In this document: positions 6,234 to 11,899 of the stretch, piece by piece
Numbering within the stretch: the stretch's first letter is position 1
Layout of the letters: each line of letters opens with the position of its first letter
Assembly (NCBI GenBank): GCA_964560355.1
Contig: CAZLLI010000084.1
Span: forward strand, 1-11,899
Direction: 5' to 3'
Length of the DNA: 11,899 nucleotides
From: JAKEHA01 sp964560355
GTDB lineage: Bacteria > Krumholzibacteriota > Krumholzibacteriia > WVZY01 > JAKEHA01
Program-made: the position numbers and the translations under genes
Notes under the pieces: model-generated
Told to the model about the DNA's origin: nothing
The model's database searches: none
Seen by the model: the letters and a program-made list of their open reading frames with translations, nothing else

Positions 6234-7478
6234 ATGAGTAGCAACCTGATCGTCGCGGTGTACGTGGTGTCGGTCGGATTCTTGGCCGCGTTGTCGGCGG
6301 CGCTCACGTCGCTCGGCGTGCTGTCCTTGCGCCGCGCCGAACAAGACGACGCCGGCGGCGACTGGCTGCAACGCCGCGCGGTCGAAGACCCCGTGCACAC
6401 CGGGGTGGCGCTCGGCATCGCGCGCGGCGTCGCCATGCTCGCGGTGGTGGTGTCGGCGGTGGCGCTGGTGCACCCGGCGGGGCCCGTCGGCGCGGGGGTG
6501 TTCGCGGCGGCGTCGCTGCTCTTGCCGACCTTCGCGGCGCGCGCGCTCGCGCTGGAGGGGGCGGGGTCGCTCCTGCGCGTGGTGCGCCCCGTGGTAATTC
6601 CGGTCGTGTACCTCTTGCGCCCCGTCGCCATCCTGGGGTCGAAGCTGCTCGGGCGCGCGTCGCCCGCGCTCCCGCGCTTGTTCGCGTTCGAAGTGATCCC
6701 GCTCGCGGAGAAGATCGAGCTGGTGGGGACGAGCGGCGACGCCGCCGCCGAGGGCGAAGAGCAGCGCATCATCTCCAGCATCGCCGACTTCGGCGAGACG
6801 CGCGCGCGCGACGTCATGGTCCCGCGCATCGACATCGTCGCGGTCGACGTCAAGATGGACCGCGAGGAAGTGTTCGCCGCCATCGTCGAGGCCGGCCACT
6901 CGCGCATTCCGGTGTACGAAGGCTCCATCGACCGCATCATCGGCACGCTGCACACGCAGGACCTCCTGGTGAAGGTCCTCGCGGGCGAAGAATTCTCGAT
7001 TCGCACGCTCGCGCGCGACGCCTTCTTCGTCCCCGAGAGCAAGCTCATCAGCGAGCTATTGGGCGAATTCAAGGTGCGCCGCCAGCACCTCGCCATCGTG
7101 GTCGACGAATACGGCGGCACCGCCGGCATCGTCACCTTGGAAGACGTGATCGAAGAATTGGTGGGCGACATTCGCGACGAGTTCGACTCCGAGGAAGACT
7201 TGGTGCGTCGCCTCGACCGCGAGACCGCGGTGTTGAGCGCGCGCGTGCGCGTCGAAGAGCTCAACGAGATGCTGGGGCTCGACCTCCCGGAGACGCCGGC
7301 CGACACCCTGGGCGGACTCCTGTACCACGAGATCGGGCGGGTGCCGCGCGTCGGCGACCGCTGGCGCCACGGCGCGATCGAATTCGAAGTGCAAGCGGTG
7401 GAGCGCCAGCGCGTGGTGCGGGTGTTGGCGCGCGGGCTCGCGGCCACCGAGCCGGCGGCGCGCGAGGATAGCGCGTAG
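6234..7478 (+). CDS. CorC/HlyC-family CBS-domain membrane protein with atypical DUF21 region
   Basis: The product is 414 residues. The N-terminal 140 residues hold about four hydrophobic segments (roughly 4-26, 57-80, 83-105, 115-138) corresponding to the DUF21/CNNM membrane domain. A paired CBS module follows (about 190-310), opening with EEQRIISSIADFGETRARDVMVPR and containing the diagnostic VVDEYGGTAGIVTLEDVIEELVGDI (289-313). A C-terminal CorC_HlyC domain (about 325-400) completes the architecture. Relatives are implicated in magnesium or cobalt efflux or regulation; the haemolysin label is historical. Oddly, the membrane signature usually reading FFSGSETALTALS appears as FLAALSAALTSLG (16-28), losing the polar and acidic residues of the ion site. 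The GEVLPK-like stretch is also not recognisable. It may be a sensor or regulator rather than a transporter. The start ATG follows TGGAGG (6225-6230) at only three bases, unusually close, and lies 9 bases after ybeY. Confidence 0.9.
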   Translation: MSSNLIVAVYVVSVGFLAALSAALTSLGVLSLRRAEQDDAGGDWLQRRAVEDPVHTGVALGIARGVAMLAVVVSAVALVHPAGPVGAGVFAAASLLLPTFAARALALEGAGSLLRVVRPVVIPVVYLLRPVAILGSKLLGRASPALPRLFAFEVIPLAEKIELVGTSGDAAAEGEEQRIISSIADFGETRARDVMVPRIDIVAVDVKMDREEVFAAIVEAGHSRIPVYEGSIDRIIGTLHTQDLLVKVLAGEEFSIRTLARDAFFVPESKLISELLGEFKVRRQHLAIVVDEYGGTAGIVTLEDVIEELVGDIRDEFDSEEDLVRRLDRETAVLSARVRVEELNEMLGLDLPETPADTLGGLLYHEIGRVPRVGDRWRHGAIEFEVQAVERQRVVRVLARGLAATEPAAREDSA

Positions 7479-7507
7479 CCCGCCGCGAGTTCTTTACCAA
7501 CTCCTCC

Positions 7508-7536
7508 TTGCCAGCGCGCCGCGCTCCCCCTAGCAT
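7508..7536 (+). promoter_or_regulatory. Predicted sigma-70-type promoter of mgtE
   Basis: A -35-like TTGCCA (7508-7513; 5 of 6 matches), a 17-base spacer and a -10-like TAGCAT (7531-7536; 4 of 6) lie in the 78-base gap between the CorC-like gene and mgtE. The layout and the TAGC-T -10 box repeat those of the promoter at 1364-1392. Transcription would begin near 7543, leaving a leader of only about 14 bases, too short for a magnesium riboswitch. The spacer holds a hyphenated palindrome. Confidence 0.55.
7513..7525. repeat. Inverted repeat in the mgtE promoter spacer
   Basis: AGCGCG-C-CGCGCT: perfect 6-base arms around one central base, starting at the last base of the predicted -35 box and lying in the spacer. 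A site here would block RNA polymerase, as expected for a repressor operator. GCGC-rich strings are very common in this sequence, so chance is a serious alternative. Confidence 0.25.
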
Positions 7537-7556
7537 GCGGCGAACAGCTTCCTCCC

Positions 7557-8906
7557 ATGGAACCGACCCACGTCGAAGATGCCCAGCGCCTGCGGGCGCT
7601 GATCGAAGCCGGCGACGCCGCCGGCATCGAGGACTTTCTCTTCCCGCTGCACTCGGCGGACATCGCCGACCTCTTGCAGCAGCTCGACGTCGAAGAGCAG
7701 ATCGTCTGCCTGAAGCGCCTCGAAACCCAGACCGCCGCGGAGGTGCTGGCCGAGCTGGACGCGAAGTCGGGGCAGGCCCTGCTGACACTCCTCTCCGACC
7801 ACGAAGTCGGGAAGATCCTCGAGGAACTCCCCTCCGACGACGCCGCCGACCTCATCTCGTCCTTGACGCCGGAGAAGACCGAGCGCGTCGAAGCGCTGCT
7901 CCCGACCGAGGACCGCGAGGACATCCAGGAGCTGCTCGAGTTCGGCGCCAACACCGCGGGCGGTCTCATGCAGGTCGAGCGCGTCGCCGTGCGCGACGAC
8001 GCCACCATCCAGGACGCGGTCGACGTGGTGCGTCGCGCGGCCGAGGACGTCGAGAATCCGCAGCGCGTCTACGTCGTCAACGAAGCCGGGAAGCTGCTCG
8101 GCGAATTGTCCATCCTGGACCTCGTCGTCAAGCCGCCGACCGCGCGCGTGCGCGACGTCATGCAGCTGAACGTGGTCGCGGTCCCCGTCGACATGGAGCA
8201 GAAGCAAGTGGCGGCGCTGTTCTCGAAGTACGACGAGTTCACCATGCCGGTGGTGGACGGGCAATGGCGCCTGGTCGGCCGCATCACCATGGACGACATC
8301 ATCGACGTCATCGAAGAGGAAACGTCGAAGGACCTGACGCGCATCGCCGGCACCACCGACCAGGAGCTCGGCGAAAAATCCTTCCTGCGCGTCTCCGGGA
8401 TTCGACTGCCGTGGCTCGTGATGGGTTTCCTGGGCGAGATCGTGGGCGCGCTCGTGATGAGCCGCTACCAGGCGCCGCTCCAGACCTTCGTCGTGCTCGC
8501 GTTCTTCATTCCGCTGATCGTGGCCACCGCGGGCAACCACGGCATGCAGGCCGCCATCGTCGCGGTGCGCGAGATCGCGCTCGGCCAGGCCGGCATCCTC
8601 CACATCGGGCGGCGCGTCCTAAAGGAGATGCAGGTAGCGCTGCTCAACGGCGTCGTGCTCGGTGCGCTGCTGTTCACCTTCGTGTACCTGTGGCGTCACG
8701 ATGCCGGTCTCGGCGTACTACTATGGACGTCGCTCATGCTGACGATCCTGGTCGCGTCGTTGATCGGCTCCGCCGTGCCGCTCTTCCTGCATCGATGGAA
8801 AGTCGACCCGGCCGTGGCGACGGGGCCCTTCATCACGGTGTCGAACGACGTGATCGGAATGGCGATATACTTGACGCTGGCGACGGCGTACCTGCGGACC
8901 CACTAG
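7557..8906 (+). CDS. mgtE: Magnesium transporter MgtE
   Basis: Mg2+-selective inner-membrane channel of the MgtE (SLC41-like) family, acting as a dimer that closes when cytoplasmic Mg2+ is high. Length is 449 residues, as usual. The N-terminal superhelical domain (about 8-130) has repeats such as LHSADIADLLQQLD and LPSDDAADLISSL. A CBS pair follows (about 135-255), then a connecting helix. Five membrane helices start near residue 283 (GIRLPWLVMGFLGEIVGA) and end at residue 446. The pore segment AGNHGMQ (325-331) corresponds to the usual GGNxGxQ, and the stretch DPAVATGPFITVSNDVIG (417-434) contains Asp 431, equivalent to the pore Asp of the Thermus protein. No Shine-Dalgarno sequence precedes ATG 7557, though the N-terminus fits the family well, so initiation may be near-leaderless. 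The stop TAG overlaps the AGGAG that serves recO. Confidence 0.96.
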   Translation: MEPTHVEDAQRLRALIEAGDAAGIEDFLFPLHSADIADLLQQLDVEEQIVCLKRLETQTAAEVLAELDAKSGQALLTLLSDHEVGKILEELPSDDAADLISSLTPEKTERVEALLPTEDREDIQELLEFGANTAGGLMQVERVAVRDDATIQDAVDVVRRAAEDVENPQRVYVVNEAGKLLGELSILDLVVKPPTARVRDVMQLNVVAVPVDMEQKQVAALFSKYDEFTMPVVDGQWRLVGRITMDDIIDVIEEETSKDLTRIAGTTDQELGEKSFLRVSGIRLPWLVMGFLGEIVGALVMSRYQAPLQTFVVLAFFIPLIVATAGNHGMQAAIVAVREIALGQAGILHIGRRVLKEMQVALLNGVVLGALLFTFVYLWRHDAGLGVLLWTSLMLTILVASLIGSAVPLFLHRWKVDPAVATGPFITVSNDVIGMAIYLTLATAYLRTH

Positions 8907-8916
8907 GAGAACCACC

Positions 8917-9651
8917 GTGCTGGTGAAGGACAGCGGAATCGTGCTCGCGGTCGCGCGCAACGGCGAGACCAGCCTGGGCGTGGTGTTCCTGGGGCGCGCG
9001 AGCGGGAAGATCCGCCTGCTCGCGAAGGGCGCGCTGTCGTCGAAGCACCCCAGCCGCGGCGTGCTCGAGCCCGGCAACGAAGTGGAAGTCGTCTTCTATC
9101 ACAAGGACGGCTACGCGAGCTTCTATTTGAAGGAGACGTCGCTGGTCGCGAGCCCGGCCGCGGGGCGCGAGTCGCTCCCGCACCTGGCCGCGAACCTGGC
9201 CGCGCTCGAGTTGCTGCACCAGGTGTGCGTGCCGGGCGCGTCGCTCGACCACGGCATCGTCGACACCGCGACGGCGTACTTGCAGGCGCCGGCGAGCGCC
9301 GACCCGCTGCTCATGTTCCTCGCCTTCGAGATCAAGTTGCTCGACGCGCTGGGGGTGGCGCCGGACACCTTCGGGTGCGTGCACTGCGGGACCTCGCCCG
9401 ACGGCGGGCTATACTCGCCGCGCGACGGCGTGAGCTTCTGCGCCGAGCACGGAACGCGCGTGCCGGAGTCGGTGTCGCTGTCGGAAGAATTGTTGAGCGC
9501 GGCGACGCGCTGCGCGTCGGATTCGTTCGACGCGCTGGCGGAAGGCGCGGTGTCACGGTCGGCGAGAAAAGAGTTGGGGCGGCTCGTGCACTGGACCTAT
9601 ACTTACCACGTCCAGGGGTACCACCTGCCTCGATCGCTGAGCCTCATATGA
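8917..9651 (+). CDS. recO: DNA repair protein RecO
   Basis: Cytoplasmic recombination mediator that, with RecR and sometimes RecF, helps load RecA onto SSB-coated single-stranded DNA and anneals strands. The product is 244 residues, normal length. Residues about 1-80 fit the N-terminal OB fold (GKIRLLAKGAL, 30-40, matches the usual GKI...AKGAR). A helical middle follows, then the family hallmark FEIKLLDALGVAPDTFGCVHCG (137-158). The zinc-binding segment has C154, C157 and C175; the expected fourth Cys is replaced by His 178 (CAEH), which could still bind zinc. The start is GTG 8917 with AGGAG (8905-8909) seven bases upstream, the AGGAG sharing its first bases with the mgtE stop codon. Co-transcription with mgtE is likely. 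The stop is embedded in ATGA, which opens a 22-codon ORF leading to glyQ. Confidence 0.94.
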   Translation: MLVKDSGIVLAVARNGETSLGVVFLGRASGKIRLLAKGALSSKHPSRGVLEPGNEVEVVFYHKDGYASFYLKETSLVASPAAGRESLPHLAANLAALELLHQVCVPGASLDHGIVDTATAYLQAPASADPLLMFLAFEIKLLDALGVAPDTFGCVHCGTSPDGGLYSPRDGVSFCAEHGTRVPESVSLSEELLSAATRCASDSFDALAEGAVSRSARKELGRLVHWTYTYHVQGYHLPRSLSLI

Positions 9652-9712
9652 CGATGGTGAGTGTCGCCGGCGTAATCGCGACGCACCCAATCCCGAAAGG
9701 ACGACCCCGGAG

Positions 9713-9716
<4 letters not shown>
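9648..9716 (+). other. Possible 22-codon coupling ORF between recO and glyQ
   Basis: An ATG at 9648 overlaps the recO stop (ATGA, 9648-9651). The frame runs for 22 codons (MTMVSVAGVIATHPIPKGRP plus two residues) and ends at TGA 9714-9716, which overlaps the glyQ TTG start (TTGA, 9713-9716). The three genes use three different frames. The glyQ Shine-Dalgarno candidate (GAAAGGA, 9695-9701) lies inside it. It has no clear Shine-Dalgarno sequence of its own and no recognisable domain. It may pass ribosomes from recO to glyQ, or be an accident of a short GC-rich gap. Coding status is uncertain. Confidence 0.3.
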
Positions 9717-10659
<943 letters not shown>

Positions 10660-10663
<4 letters not shown>

Positions 10664-11899
10664 GCGATTTCGTCCTCGAGATCGGTGTCGAAAACGTACC
10701 GGCTTCGTACCTGCCGCCGGCCATCGCGCAGCTCGCGCGCGACGCGCGCGCGCTGCTCGAAAGCTCGCGCCTCGCGCACGGCGGGCTCTCGACGACGGGC
10801 ACGCCGCGGCGCTTGACCCTGCTCGTCTCCGACCTGGCCGAGCGCCAGTCCGAGTTCGAGGAGACGGTGACGGGGCCGCCCGTCGCGCGCGCGTTCGGCC
10901 CCGATGGAAAGCCGACGCCGGCCGCGGAAGGATTCGCGCGCTCGCACGGCGTCGCGGTCGACGCGCTCGCGCGCATCGCGACCAGCAAAGGCGAGTACCT
11001 CGGTCTGCGCAAGAAGCTCCCGCGCGCGCGCGCGGTCGACGTGCTCGCCGCTGAGCTCCCGGCCTTGATCGCGGGGCTCAAGTTTCCCAAGACCATGAAG
11101 TGGGAGGAGAGCGGCGCGCGCTTTCCGCGCCCGGTGCGCTGGATCGTCGCGCTGTATGGGAAGGCGGTGGTGCCGGTCGCGTTCGCGGACGTCGAAAGCG
11201 GGCGCGTGACCTGGCGCCGGCCGTGGATGGAGCCGCTACGTGCGGGGAAGGGAAGCGAACAGCGCTCGATCGCCGACGCCCGCGCGTACGCGGCGACGGT
11301 GGCGTCGCTTGGAATCGTATTGAACCACGAGCAGCGCAAGGAACGCATCGGCGCGCTGGCGGAGAAAGCGGCGAGCGCCGCGCGTCTGCGTGTCGTCCCC
11401 GACGACGACCTCCTCACCGAGATCTCGTTCATGCTGGAAGACCCGCGCGTGCTGGTGGGGTCGTTCGACGAGAAGTACCTCGACCTTCCGCCCGAAGTGA
11501 TCGTGGTGGCGATGCGCTCGCACCAGCGCTACCTCGCGCTCTCCGACGCGAAGGGCGCTCTTTCGCCGCGCTTCATTACCTTCACCGATGGCCCCGTGCT
11601 CGGCCCCGACGACGTGATTCGCGGCAACCAGCGCGTGCTGCGCGCGCGCCTCGAGGACGCCGAGTTCTACTGGCGCGAAGACTTGAAGCACGGCATGGAC
11701 GGCATGGCGGACGAACTCGACCGCATCGTCTTCATCGAGGGGTTGGGGAGCATCGGACAGAAATGGCGCCGCGTGCTCGCGCTGGCACGGTCGGTGAACG
11801 CGGCGCTGCCCGAGAAGAACCGCGCGGGGGACGACGAGCTCGCGCGCGCCGCGCGCCTGCGCGAGGCCGACCTCGCCAGCACCATGATTCGCGACGGCA
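10660..11899 (+). CDS. glyS: Glycyl-tRNA synthetase beta subunit, 5' part (3' end outside window)
   Basis: Beta subunit of alpha2beta2 GlyRS, which supplies much of the tRNA binding. The ATG at 10660 forms an ATGA overlap with glyQ, and 413 whole codons are visible, roughly 60% of the usual ~690 residues. Recognisable stretches are FVLEIGVENVPASYL (4-18), TPRRLTLLVSDL (48-59), KGEYLGLR (110-117), FPKTMKW (142-148), FPRPVRWIVALYG (155-167), MRSHQRYLALSD (285-296) and GNQRVLRARLEDAEFY (322-337). Two conserved sites look altered: the usual T/R-GHRF segment reads TWRRPWMEP (184-192), and the Asn of the FVxN segment is Asp 310 (ITFTD). The frame is intact on both sides, so this is divergence rather than a sequencing shift. 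The missing C-terminal part would include the anticodon-binding domain. Family assignment is secure. Confidence 0.95.

Noticed and set aside
6224..6241. Five-codon ORF starting in the ybeY stop codon
   Set aside because: Too short to support as a gene; it arises from the ATG made by the TGATGG junction.
7479..7556. Magnesium riboswitch (M-box/ykoK type) ahead of mgtE
   Set aside because: The gap is 78 bases and the predicted leader about 14 bases, too short for the known aptamer, and no conserved core is visible.
5673..8603. Long - strand frames (426, 628 and 357 codons) opposite ybeY, the CorC-like gene and mgtE
   Set aside because: Same GC-driven artefact: they lie opposite conserved genes, have biased composition and no recognisable motifs.
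7508..8926. 472-codon + strand frame overlapping mgtE
   Set aside because: mgtE in the other frame has full family conservation; this frame is Arg-rich and starts inside the predicted promoter.
9652..9712. T-box leader upstream of glyQ
   Set aside because: The gap is far too short and shows no specifier stem or antiterminator sequence.

Overview
The window is an ordinary-looking but tightly packed chromosomal segment from a high-GC bacterium. All ten genes lie on the + strand; the first (aspS) and last (glyS) run off the ends. The largest gap between genes is about 120 bases, so no stretch over 300 bases lacks a gene. I see no tRNA or rRNA genes, mobile elements, CRISPR arrays or convincing rho-independent terminators. 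Strong G/C preference at third codon positions, a two-subunit glycyl-tRNA synthetase, outer-membrane-type lipoproteins and the recO-glyQ-glyS order suggest a Gram-negative, deltaproteobacteria-like lineage (Myxococcota or a related uncultured group). That placement is inference.

Layout. (1) The 3' part of aspS (1-1322). (2) A two-gene envelope module with its own TTGACA-type promoter: a small coiled-coil lipoprotein (1444-1794) overlapping by one base a lipoprotein with a coiled coil and two LysM domains (1794-2477). (3) A second promoter, then an RNA/signalling/ion operon: phoH, a 7TM HD-domain c-di-AMP phosphodiesterase-like gene (pgpH/yqfF), ybeY and a CorC/HlyC-type CBS protein (2547-7478). 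phoH/pgpH and pgpH/ybeY overlap. (4) A third putative promoter, then mgtE, recO, glyQ and glyS (7557 to the right edge).

Functionally the window combines translation (AspRS, GlyRS, YbeY), RNA handling (PhoH), nucleotide second-messenger turnover (PgpH), divalent-cation handling (CorC-like, MgtE), DNA repair (RecO) and the cell envelope (two lipoproteins). Blocks 3 and 4 resemble the phoH-yqfF-ybeY-dgkA-cdd-era-recO-glyQ-glyS cluster known from Bacillus, but the dgkA-cdd-era section is replaced by corC-like and mgtE genes.

I found no clear new multi-gene system. The points most worth a second look are the uncharacterised lipoprotein pair, the CorC-like protein whose membrane domain lacks the usual polar signature, motif substitutions in both GlyRS subunits, a 22-codon ORF linking recO to glyQ by start/stop overlaps, and repeat elements over two of the three predicted promoters.
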